Translations under genes and position numbers: made by a program
Notes under the pieces: generated by a model
The model's database searches: none
What the model saw: only the letters and a program-made list of their open reading frames with translations
What the model was told of the DNA's origin: nothing
Assembly (NCBI GenBank): GCA_949752745.1
Contig: OX457031.1
Location: forward strand, 2,143,241-2,207,240
DNA: 64,000 nt
Direction of reading: 5' to 3'
From: Protula sp. h YS-2021
Taxonomy: Eukaryota > Annelida > Polychaeta > Sabellida > Serpulidae
In this document: positions 33,251 to 46,400 of the stretch, piece by piece
How the letters are laid out: each line of letters begins with the position of its first letter
Numbering within the stretch: position 1 is the stretch's first letter

Positions 33251-35129
33251 GTATATATATATATATATATATAGATAAATAGATAGATAGATAGCACAGA
33301 TAGATAGATAGATAGACCACTACACCATAATAATTAAGCATGTTTTTGTGTGTTTAATTTTATCTAGAACTGAGAAATTTGAGAGGTAACTTCACCATAA
33401 ATAAGAACTACATCGCAGACTACGGGGACATGAGCTCCACTGCGTATGATTCTCTTCGGGACATAGTCGTCGATGGAGTAAGTGACCATTTATAGTCATT
33501 TTCTGTATAATTCTTCATGTTTCTGCATAATTCTCTACCTTTCTGCATATTGCTCCATCTTTCTGCATATTTCTCAATCTTTCTGCATATTTTTGTTTCA
33601 TGCTGTATATATCTGCATCTTTTTTACATATTTCTGCACCTTGTAGCTGCATTGTACTGATGTGCAGTGTTCCACAGTTGTCCATACTATTACTTTCATT
33701 GCATATATACGTATTTCCATTCAGAAATTAATTGATTGGATTATAGTTTGATTGACTGATTGATTGATTGGATAATCGATTAACAGGTACAGAATGCGCT
33801 CAATGCAGCTGTGGCGAGTGCTAATGCTAACGTCTACACCGTGTCCTTCTCAGAAGGCTCGGTGGTGACCGTCTACAAGGCCTCGGTAGATGGCGCCATC
33901 ACCGATGCGCAGGTGCTCCTCATGTTCAACGAACTCGTTTCCCGAGCTGAAGATGATACCCTCATCCCCGGCGAGGTTGTCATTGCAAACTCAGTCTCAT
34001 TAGAAAACAGTAAGTACTTATGCATTGTTCACATTTAAACATATGGGAATTGTTCCTCAACCAGATCGTGGTGTGTAAAATAAAAAGTATGATAAAACTA
34101 AGTTTGACACTTGGACGATTTAATACTCCATAATTTTCTCAGAAAAATGGTGCATAGCAAAAAGTATATTGATTAATTTATTGTTTTTCACAAGAGACGA
34201 TATCTGGAGTAAAAAATAGTAAAATTTTTTGGACATATGACGTCACTGATGCCTTTTTCGTGTACCCACAGATGAGCAGGACTATTGCAGTGCCTCCTCG
34301 TGTCATAACTCCGGGGTGTGCGTAGAGCAGGCAGAGTCCTTCACCTGTACCTGTAGTGGCGGGTTCACGGGCGACATCTGTCGTGAGTATCCCCCCCCCC
34401 CCCAGGTTGGAGTGTAGGAGGGGTAGGGTGGGAGGAGGATTGGGTGAGGAGTGCTTCACGGGCGTCACCTGTGGTGAGTTTTTCCCCACGAGGTTGGAGT
34501 GTAGGGGGTGGGGGGCATGGGAGGAGGATTCGGGGGTAGGGGTTTCGGTGAGGGATAAAGGGGCGGGGAGGGGGGGGGGAGTTGGGGGGGCTTCACGGGT
34601 GCCAACTCAGTATTTCCCTGAGGTGGAGGGGGTTTGGCGTACAGTAAGGGTTGCGCTTCAGGAATGTGCATTACTCGGGAGGGAGGGGGGGGGAGGGGGT
34701 GACAACACAGTTTCTGTATTCAATCTTTCGTAAGCGTCAATATTTAACATCAAAGAAATTAGATAAAATCAGTAATGATTGATAAAGATCCGTACGGGAG
34801 TTTCTTTCTGCTCAAAGTTTTCTTTTTCATTTAAACTTTTGAGTTTAGAGTTATACCAAATACAATTTTAACAGTTCGGAAACTTCCGATAACTTTCGAC
34901 AACCTCCGACACCAGATGAAGTATGACCGAAAGCGTATAATTTTGGAAGTGGTGTACGAGTGAATTCTTAGCACCTGATTGGCTGATTTGCTTTGTTTTG
35001 TCTCCTCCCCCTTCAGAATTGCTGGAGTTTGATGGACAGCTGACAATTAATACAACATTCAATGAATTGCTTGAATTCACGTCTAGTTCTCAATATACCG
35101 CACTGAGTCAGGCCGTCATCACAGGCGTA

Positions 35130-35210
<81 letters not shown>

Positions 35211-38200
35211 ATTTTTTTTTTTATATTTTTTTTATTACATTTTGTGCCATTCACAAAGGGCCGTACACCAATAAATAAATAAATAAAAAAAACAGAGATT
35301 TTTTAAAGATTGATACAATAAGTATATTTCGTATCAAAGCAGCAAGTGAAGGAATACACATTTAACCAATGAACGTCGTTCAAGGTTTGTTTTAATCCCC
35401 CAAAAAAACTCGTGATTTTAGATCCAAGCTGATTGTCGGACAATCGACCCCAACTGCACGGTATATAGCGTCGTGTTTACGTCAGAAGCCGATACGTCAC
35501 TGACGTCAACGGCCTTCAAGATGTCCATAGACGATGGCCTTACGGAGATGCAGAAACAAGGCATCTTCGATGAATTAGTGGAAAGTGCTGGGGATAACAC
35601 GCTAATTACTGGATACGTGGTGCTGGCGTCATCTCTGCAACTTGGTCCATGTGAGTATATATTTTTGGGAGCTTGGAAGGGTTGGGAGAGGAAGGGAGAT
35701 ATATGAATGATGTGAAATATTTTATATTATTTTTTTTTCAGGTGTATTACGTTGAATGTTGGCTTTTCTTGGTTAGATCCAGGTTTGATCCGGGCCTTGT
35801 AGTTGTGTTCTGGAGTAGCTGGGGTGGAATGGGGATAATAATTTTCTTAGTCCCCATGCAAACAAATCAGCTTGGGCATGGCTGTATCTAGTCAGAAGGT
35901 GCTGACTAGGTGCTGACTAGGTTCAGACCAGCCTGGATAACTGTTTACTTGTATATGTTAATATAACTGTCAAAATGAGAGGGAAATTGTATTTCACGTG
36001 ACATAAACAGCCAATCACAATTTTTGTTCAATTTGGGAATTTGAGACGCCGCAAACATTCGCCAGTATATGCATTTGAGAGCAAGCATTCATATTTGTGC
36101 TCCCACATAAGCATTCGAAGAACTGCAACCATTTACACTTTCGCCCCAAGATAAGTATATTTACAGAGAAACCATTTCACACCTTCCGCCCAGCATAAGC
36201 GTTCAAGGCGAACAACCATTCACATTGTTTCGCCAAAACATAAGCATATTCACAATATTCTCGACTATGCATAAACAATTTAAGTTAAAAAATCACTTCA
36301 ACCTAACACGAAAGCCATACCAGCCAAACGCCCCTCCCCACTTCCTCCCGGGTGGGGGAGGGGGGAGGGGGCAGGGGGAGGGATAGGCACTTGGTATCAT
36401 TAAAACGCAGAGAAGGAGGAGGGGAATAACTTTCATTCAGTTTCCCACAAAAGGGAGGGTATTTTGGATATGCACTCTGTATTATCTCAAATTTATCACT
36501 CTGCCTTTAGGGATAGTTTCCAAAAGCCAATGTACAAAGTTGGTATATGAGTGCCCCCCCCCCCCCCCCCCCCCTTCACCTAGCGGGCCAAACAATATTC
36601 CCAACAAATAAAACAGAGTATATTTCAATCATTTCATATATTTTTTTCTACATAAATGAACACAACCTGAAATTATAGAATAACATAAATAATAAATGAA
36701 ATTCTTCACAAGTTCATATATGTTATTAAGTCATGAAAGTGTGATTTTCCGTCTTACCATATACTGTAAATAGTGTACTGTGTACTGTATATTGCGTACG
36801 AGATGATGTACTCTTCAGTATCTGTATATTATATACTTACGTGAGACAGTTTTTTCTTTTCTTTTTTTTTTTTTTTGTGAAGATCAGAATTATTGTATAA
36901 TTGAGTTTTACTTTGAAAGTGAGTATGAATGAAGACTGTGTGGTTGCATTAATAACTGGAATCTACAATGATTTGACTGAATCTTGCACTACAACTAACT
37001 GGAATCTATAGCGATTTGTGTGGAATCTTGTTCAACAATTAACTGGAATGTATAGTGATTTGACTGGAATCTTGTACAACAATTAACTGGAATCTTAGTC
37101 AATGATTAATTTGACTGTCATAACCAGGATTAACTGGAATATTGTAGACAGACTAACTGGAATGCGACACCAATATTAATGGGAATGTCAGACGAAAAAA
37201 TATACACGTGTAATAAAAATATCCACGTGTAGCAAAAATATATCCACGTGTGACAAAAATATCTACCTGTAACAAAGAAATTTCCATGTGTAATAAATGA
37301 TCAACTAGTTTTATACTATACTACTTTGTTGAGCGTAGTGATAAAATATAATTTCATGAATTATCTCTTAAATGTTCCTGTATTGATTTATTGAAGGTGA
37401 TTGGACTACTTATTTTTATTTTACACGATTGTTATCGATTTTTTGTTATATTTATAGACTATGATTTTATTTTGTGCATGTATGTATGTATTTATTTGTA
37501 CTATTTTTCCTGTGCGCATGAATTTTACAAGTACGTTTCGAGTAAAAACAAAACTAGAGCTAGTCGTCTATAGGGGCTACTTTATCAAAACGAATTTTGG
37601 ACAAATCACCTTCTTGGCGGAGGAATCTTTGTGATGACTTCACGGTAAGTTGGTTCACAGGAATTCTTGATCCGTTAAGAGTCGATAATCTTAAATTTTC
37701 AGAATACTTTATTTGTATTTAAAAACAAAACGACAAGAAGAGGGTCGAAAACAATTGGTTTGCATATAATAGATTGGCAATGGAAAGCATGTATCCTTTT
37801 TTTAGTTAACACATCTTAATAACGTTCTCTTCAACGCATTTTGATGTCAGAATGGCTATAACGTTTGGCAGAGCAAAAAATTTACGACACTTAATAGAAG
37901 GTTCGTTGATACGGTGACAGAGCATGGAGCTGGTGTGCTTTTGCACAGGATTCGTGCACTTCCGGAAGGGATCACTGAACTCCAAAACGCTTAGCGGATC
38001 CGTTGTTTGCTTCAGATCTTTCCGCGCGAATCCGAAACAAAGCACCCAGCCCCCATGATCTGTTCCCTTTTTTAGCGATCGTTTTGACCCGCGAAGCGTT
38101 GAAACTAATAATGCGCGCTAATGCTCGGATTGGTAACTGTCTCACTAAACCGAAGTCGTTCAGCATCCAGGGTTATGGGATATCTTATCTCAAGTGAAAG

Positions 38201-38374
38201 CAATATGTTTTTTTTTTTTCTGATAAAATTCCTTGCATGCAACCAATGAAATTCACTTGCATGAGGTAGAATGATTGACTTATTTGCTGGTGTAGGGTTA
38301 GATCTTCTGCGTGCAGTATTCAGATGTAGTTCAAATAAAAGTGAAGGAAGTGAGAGCAAAACAATCAGAGAGCG

Positions 38375-38435
<61 letters not shown>

Positions 38436-38583
38436 AGAGAGATAGAGAGAGAGAAGAGAAATGACCGTTAGGGACAGGGAGAGAGAGAGAGAAAGAGAGA
38501 GAGAGACAGAGAGAGAATGAGAGAGAGGGAGTGAGAGAGAGAGAGCAGAGAGAGGACAGTTAGGGACAGGGAGAGAGAGAGAA

Positions 38584-38616
<33 letters not shown>

Positions 38617-41600
38617 AAGATAGATAGAGAAAGATAGAGAGAGAGAGAGAGAGTGGAAAGGGAAGCTGTAAAAATAAGATCTCTTTGACACAAAATACTT
38701 CTATATATATATATGCGTGTCGTGTGTTACCATGGGAAAAACGTGTCGTGCCATGTGTGGTCAGTTGTGAAAGAATAAGTTCTTACGCCAAAAAATCTAT
38801 ATTGTTTAATATACAAGGCGCTGCTTTTGTTATGTGTTCAGCTTCATGTTTATATATTATCTATTTATGGTGTGCAAACTGTGGATGTAGCTTTCGCCCC
38901 CCCCCCCCCCCCCCCCTGTGGAAGAAGCACTGGCTCTATAAAGTACAATGCAATGCTTTGTAAAATGTGAAAAGGCTGCTTTAATGTGAGCTTAATTTGT
39001 TGTGACGTGTGAAAAGGCTGCTTTGCTGTAACCTTGATTGATTGTGACTTGTGACGGGGCTGCTATAATGTGACATTGATTTATTGTGATATGTAACAGA
39101 TATATATTGTGGTTAGAACAAACAAACAAACAAACAAACACACACACCATGTTCAAACCAAAAAGAAAATATTTTTAAGTGTTACTATTTTTAACAGCAA
39201 ACGAAAAGAAATATAAACAATTTCATATTCTCACAATTCTTAATATTTGTTATTGGTAATCATTAATTATTGATAATCGTTAATGTAAATATCAGAACTT
39301 TAAATTCTGGCATTTCTTTCTTTGATTATGAAATATAATAACAAAATTATAGCATCTGTCCCATCTGACATAAAACAGTTGAAAGGATTCGAGACCTGTG
39401 TGCGTGGGTTGGGGGGAGGGTGGGGGGGGGGGGAGGTGTTGAGAATACACACCCTTTAGGTGATCTAGACATATCCAGAACAAATTGTGGTGTGTAAAAT
39501 GTAGTTCATTAAACAACGTGAGGGGATAGATTGAGAATATTACCACCGTTTCCATAAAAGGGAACAAAATGAGACATGTTGTTGATCACTGTCAATATGG
39601 TAAAATTAAAAAAATAATAATCATCATCAAAATATTAATATGATTGCGGTATATACATTTCCGCCCAGCAAATCGAACAAAAATCAAGAATCATCCAGAA
39701 CTGTACTTACATACATAAAAAGAGAGAGGAAAAAAAACGCGGTATCATCCTAATGCTTGCATCTGTATTCTCAAACCTTCCTGCGCTTACCCCTGTTTTA
39801 TTTTTACTCTGCGCATGTCATTCTGGTTTTGGAAACTGGTGAGGGCATTCATGTGCATTGACAGATCTTCATCTTTCCTCACTATTGCCTCCCCCCCCCC
39901 AAAAAAAAAAAAAAGAAAAAAAAAAGAAAAAAAAGAAGACGATTATGGTGTGCAAAATCGTTGTGTTGTGAAATATCACTCTTCGCAAAATTTCAATTTT
40001 ACACACCATAATCTGGTGAGCGGTAAGGGTATTGTGCATATATATATATATATCGCTAAAGCTGTTTCCCATGCGAAGAAGGTGCTGCATTGTTATTTTC
40101 CTGGTGAATTTATTGACATGGACTGTAATTAATAAGCTTATTTAAACTTTTCCTGGGTGTAAAACAAATTGCTTCGACCAAAAGTAAAAAAAAAAAATTG
40201 CTCTAAAATTTATCAAATATTAATCAGCTGTATAAGACCAATGAATATTCTTCTAGAAATATCGTTTGGAAATCAAATTTTTTAAAAAAATTAAGAAATT
40301 GAAATTTTGATAAATTGTCACTCTGTGGTTTTAGATCGCTACGACTGTAGTTTTGTGACATGCGATAACGGCGGCACGTGTGATGACAGCAGCGGCACGC
40401 CCAACTGCACGTGCCCAAGTGATTACACGGGTGACACGTGTGAGACCGAGCTAGGTAATGGCTTCAGCTACGAAAATAAATAAAAATTATATAATAATAA
40501 TAATAATAGAAACCTTGGGATCGAACCAACCTGAAAATGGGTCAGCCCCGGAAAAATACCACTTTTCGACAGAATCGAAAATTTGTTTTTTTCTTTCTTT
40601 TTTTCAAAAGAATAAATAAAATAAAACAGAAGAAAAATTATGCTACATAATCATATACAATCATGGACGAACCGAGATTCCGTTGTAAGTTGGTTGGGTA
40701 TTGGTTAAACATTTGTAAAAAATATTGATTTTTCTGTTTTTGTATGGATTGCAGTAATGTGCAAGTGCTAGAGTCAGTCTGTCATATTTCACGATATTGT
40801 GGTGTGTAAAATAAGATTTTACTTTATTATTATTGTTGTTATTATTCCTTTTTTTATTGGTGCTTAAAGCTGAGCCAATGACGAAGCATATTCTTGATCA
40901 ACAAAATAGATCCTTCAAAAAATATAGTATTAATTGACATTCTCAATCAGATAAAATCACCTCCATTTAGTGTGTTTGGGAAATAAACTCAGTTTTCATG
41001 GTTTCGCAATATTATGGTGTGTAAAATATAAAATTTATTTTGTTTTAGTAACTGTAACTCGGGCAGCACAATTCACCATCACAGATGAAACGTGTACAGA
41101 AAGTCTTCAGAACACATCAAGTCAAGATTACATTGACCTCAAAAATACCGTCGTTAGCGGGGTAAGTATTGCAATTCGTAGCAAATTGCAATTACACATT
41201 CTGAGGCAATCAAACCAGTTTATTTAAAACTGTGTGTTAGCGGAAAAATACCTCAAAAATACACGAAGGTTCATCTGATGTTACTTTTACGCAGATGTGT
41301 GTAACACCTCCCTTTTAAATCTAGTTTATATATTTTATAGACTTCACAGAGATTCTGCCAATAAAAATATTAAATCGCTAAATGGTTTAAGGTACCTGGT
41401 GAGAGAGCAAAATAAATGAACTGATAAAGTACTGACTATTCATTTATCCATTAATTTATTTATTTATTTATTTATTTCAATATCTTTATTCAGTAATGAA
41501 TGAATTAATTTATTATTTATATGTTTATTCATGTATTTTTTTTACACTATTTATTTATTTATTCACATATTTTTATCAATTTATTCCTTCGCTTACTTAT

Positions 41601-42210
41601 TTTTCAATCATTTATTCCTTTATTTATTTATTTATTTAGTTATTTTTTTTATTTCAGGTTGAGGCTCAATGTGAACAGACCCACAGCGTGGACACTCAGA
41701 ACGTAATCTGTGACGTCAGAAACGTGACGTTCTCTTGCGGTAGCGTCGTTGTGGACTATATCCTTGCGCTTATCCTGGCTGCTCGCCTTAGGTCCCAGGT
41801 AGTACTACGCTCTAAAAAAAAGGGGGGGGGGGGGTTGGATATGGAGGAGGGGGAGGGGGAAGGGGTGCATGAATCCCAAGCTCCCTGATTCGCATATCCG
41901 GCCTTGGGTAGGAGATAGGAAATTGGTTGTCGTTCCGAATGCACTGGGTCAGATCACCTGTCACATAATTTAAAATCATCAAAAATCATCCCAAGGTACC
42001 GGGTTCGAATCCGGCCAGTGCCGACAAGCAGTTTTTTGGCCTTCATCCTGATTGCTTTATCCTGCCACGGAATCCTAAATTATCGCCCATTGAGTCTTTC
42101 TGTTAACCCTTAAAAAATCTTTCTAAGTTATTTTTGTTATTTAGTTTTTTAAAATATATTTTTATGTATTTTTTTATTTAATGCTTGAGGGCAGTGTATT
42201 ATTCATGTTT

Positions 42211-42241
<31 letters not shown>

Positions 42242-43323
42242 AAAAATAATAACAAAAAAAGGGAAAAGAAAAATTCTGCCGCCTCCCCCTTCCCCAATTT
42301 TAAATATTTTTGGGTGGGCGAGGGGGGTGGGATGGGGTAGTATATTGGACTCCCGTAGAAATGAAGCGTCAGAAATCTATGGTTTGGGTAAATTCAAATA
42401 TCGTGTGTGAAGTATACTTGATAACTCTGTTCAGAACATATGTACGATAGCTAATAAATATATGAAACCCATTTCATTAATGTGTGAATATGTCATTGTT
42501 TCATTATGTTAAATATGCTACATAGATGTATTAAATATGTTCCTTAATATAGTAAATGTGTTCAGTGATATAAGAAATATGTTCATTAATGTTTACCTGT
42601 ACAGGAGGACGACTTGTACGAGGACATATTTGACCGGCTGGTAGAAGCCGCCGAAAATGGCGATCTGCTCGGTGAAGAGTTTGACATCGATGTACACTCG
42701 ATAACGCTTGGAGATTGTAAGTATTGTTGGAATTTTAATTAATAGTGCGAAGGGATCAATGGGATCAATCGAGACTGGGACCACCCGAGACTGGGGCCAC
42801 TTGAGACTCGGACCACTCAAGATTGGGACCACTCGAGACTGGGATAACTCGGGAATGGGATCAATCGAGACTGGGGTAACTCGAGACTGGGACCACTTGA
42901 GACTCGGACCACTCCACTTCAATGGCACTGGCTGCTCGGATTCCGATGACCATTGTATATGTTCCTCACTCATATATTAATTAATTTGTTTGTTTTTTTC
43001 TTTTTGAGGATTTCGCTATTAAATTGTTAATTTTTTGTAGATATTTATATAGATATAATTATGTTTTCCGCTTATTTATTTTTTCTAAGTATTTATATAC
43101 ATATTTATTCATTTATTTTGCAGTGGATAATGCATTAACGGACGACGATGGTGAGTGTTTATTGATGATGGGTAATAATGGTAATAATGATAATCATGGT
43201 GATCATGGTAATCATGGTAATAATAAAATAAAGAAAATAGAACGAGGCATTTCATATCGAGAGTGAAAAAAAAAACAAATTAAAAAAATGAATATCAGAA
43301 ATCGAATATGAAAGAAATAGCAA

Positions 43324-43401
<78 letters not shown>

Positions 43402-46400
43402 CTCTCTCCTTCTCTCTCTCTCCCTCTCTCTCACTCTCTTTCTTTCTTTCTTTCTTTCTTTCTCTCCCTCTCTCTCTCCTCTCTCCCTCTCCCCCTTCTC
43501 TCTCGCTCTCACTCTCGCTCTCTCTCTCTCTCTCTCCCCCTCCTACGACGTATAATACAAGCTTTGACTTTTTCATTTATTTTTCTGCCTCTCTCCTCTC
43601 AGGACTAAGCGAGGGTGCAGTGATCGGCATAGCCGTTGGCGTCTCTGTCTTCATCATCCTCCTCATCGCTGCTGTCATGTTCTTGCTCTACATCAAGACG
43701 GTCAGACCCAGGCGCGACCCCGGTGAGTCTTGTGTGGGGAGGGGGGAGGGGGATGTGAGGAGGCCAGGCTAGTGGGGATGGGACGGAGGAGGGAGGGCAC
43801 TGCAGTTCCCTACATCAAGACGGTCAGAGCGAGGCATGACCCCGAATCTTCTGTGGGGAGGGGGAGGGGGGAATGTGAGAGGCCAGGCTAGTGGGGAGGG
43901 GGCGGAGGGGGCAGGGGACGGAGGGGGGGGGGGCACTGCAGTCCCCTACATAAAGACGGTCAGACCGAGGCATGACCCCGAATCTTCTTTGGGGAGGGGG
44001 GAGGGGGGCATGTGGGAGGCCAGGCTAGTGGGGAGGGGACGGAGGGCGGAGGGGCACTGCAGTTCCCTACATCAAGACGGTCAGACCGAGGCGAGACCCC
44101 GGTGAGTCTTGTGTGGGGAGGGGGGAGGGAGGGGGATGTGAGGGGCCATGCTGGTGGGGAGGCGACGGAGGGGGGAGGGGCACTGCAGTTCCCTACATCA
44201 AGACGGTCAGACCGAGGCGAGACCCCGGTGAGTCTTGTGTGGGGAGGGGGGAGGGAGGGAGATGTGAGGGGCCATGCTGGTGGGGAGGGGAGGGAGGAGG
44301 AGGGACACTGCAGTCATGCTCGTCTGCACTGGTCGTCTATTTTGTTTATTAACAGGTCGTTTATTTTGTTTATTGACAGGTCACTATCAAGACAAATCAG
44401 ATTCCGGCTCGTCGTTTGATAACGGCTACTTCCACAAGCGTCCAGATTACTTGTTCTGGCAATCCGGACAAGCCGCCAACAGCATCCTGTCGTATGGATC
44501 AGGGGATCGCAAGCGCTACGCGGACGAAAGGGGGTCAGAGTACAGCGATAGAACCAGGCGAAGTGGGCGCAGACCGCGTGTAGAATACGTAGAGTATGTC
44601 AGGTACGGTGTCTTTATCTCCTTATCTCCTTTATAGCATGTAGAATACGGTACGGTCAGGTACGGTGTTAGTGCAGTGCAAGAACACGTAGGGTATGTCA
44701 GGTACGGTTTCTTTATCTCCTTATCTCCTTTATAGCATGTAGAATACGGTACGGTCAGGTACGGTGTTAGTGCAGTACAAGAACACGTAGGGTATGTCAG
44801 GTACGGTTTCCTTATCTCCTTATCTCCTTTATAGCATGTAGAATACGGTACGGTCAGGTACGGTATTAGTGCTGTACAGAAAATACGTGGAATCAGTAAG
44901 GCAGAACTGATAATTAGCAGATATTGACTTCTTTTGAGTCAATATTAGTATATAGACATAACTGATATTAACATAGGTATATTTTTGACATTCATATATG
45001 TATTATTGACATAATATAGGTACCATTGAGATTGATATAGGTATTATTGACATTAATGTAGGTATTATTGACATTAATACAGGTATTACTGACATAATAT
45101 AGGTATTATTCACATTAATATAGGTATTATTCATATTAATATAGGTATTATTGACCAGTAGATGTTTTAAGTTAAAAGTATCAAGTTGACTAGTAATACA
45201 TTATATATTCTTTGTTTGGGAATCGAGCAACAACATTGCAGCATTTACCTAAGCCGTGCGAATTCTCAATTGCCCACTTAAATCACATTGTGGTGTGTAA
45301 AATGATTTGTGGTGTGTAAAATGGAGTTTTTATCGGATTATTTATTAAAGTAATTTTTTGGCCAGCATTAAGATATGTAAGGTGAATAATAAGTTAATGT
45401 TACACCGGGAATCGACCAACCAGAGTGCAGCTTTTACCCACGTCCTGTAATAGCATATTTTTATTTTTGATTTGTATACAGCGGCGGTAGACGTGCACGG
45501 GATCGTGAGCACCGGAGCTGGGATCGCCGTGCTAGGAGCGCCAGCGAATATGATTACTCCCACCGGCGAAAAGCCGATCGCTATATCATTGCGAGCGAAG
45601 CTGGAAGCTCAGAAAGGTAAGGTTGAATGAAGGACAAAACGACGATATTCCGCAACATGTGCCATAACCATATTGTGGTGTGTAAAATGGCTTTTTTGTA
45701 TGATGTGTTTCAAAATGTGTTTGTACATGCAGCAAGTTTTATTTGAAACACCATGGGCCCGATAGATGCGTAATACAACCATATTATTCCTCAAATTCCT
45801 GATTAGTTTTTTTCTCTTTTTTCATGTGATTAAATAATTTTCAATGCGTACTATAAACATATTATGGTGTGTAAAATGGCTTTTTCGCATTATTTATTAA
45901 ATTTATGATTGATACTACGGAATATGATTAAATAATTCTCAATCTGTATTATCATCAAATTGTGGTGTGTAAAAGGGCTTTCTTCGAGTTGTTTATTCAA
46001 TTCCTGACTGAGGCTAGAAATGCAGTTTAATGGTTTTCAATGCGTACTATGATCACATTGTGGTGTGTAAAAGATTTTTTAATTATCTATTAAAGTACTC
46101 ATTGAGACTATGCGACGTTATCAGTTTATTCTCAAATGCTTACTATATACACATTTTTGTGTGTAAAATGGATTTTTTGTAAACTTTCACAGTTTCATTT
46201 TATTTTATTATTATGTATTTTTTGTGTTATTTCAGAAGTTATAAATACCCCAGTTATGACAGATATTACGGAGGGGCTCGTTACCATGACAACCACCGCC
46301 CTAGCAGCACTGCTAGCCATGACAACGGCAGACTCCGCGCTATTTCCGATGCCCTCAACGCCACCCGCCCAATTGTAAGTGCCTATACCGCGGCAACAAC

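Larger units (their letters stand above)
35651..40334 (+). other. 4.7 kb gene B intron, repeat-rich, no exon seen
   Basis: Contents: a degenerate ~45-base array with CATAAGCATTC (36050-36290); a poly-C run (36547-36574); an AACTGGAATCT array (36950-37180); an ATATCCACGTGTAAC array (37195-37300); a CCCAGCCCC-like piece resembling 55900-56050 (38030-38070); (GA)n (38376-38655); poly-C (38900); GTGAAAAGGCTGCTT copies (38965-39100); (AAAC)n (39118-39143); and four GGTGTGYAAAAT elements, including the inverted pair at 39942/40012. Confidence 0.6.
43796..44320 (+). repeat. Five tandem ~125-base copies spanning the TM exon 3' end and donor
   Basis: Each copy has CACTGCAG, then TTCCCTACATCAAGACGGTC, then a GAGGCRNGACCCC piece and G-rich spacer GTGGGGAGGGGGGAGG. 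Starts of the exon-like part: 43806, 43942, 44063, 44189; a remnant lies at 44310. Copies 1 and 2 read CCCCGAATCTT (donor GT lost). Copies 3 and 4 keep CCCCGGTGAGTCTTG (donor intact). Confidence 0.9.

Noticed and set aside
44113..44419. Gly/Arg-rich frames in the tandem block after the gene B TM exon
   Set aside because: Read-through of G-rich spacers; only the 39-base exon-like parts have splice-site support.
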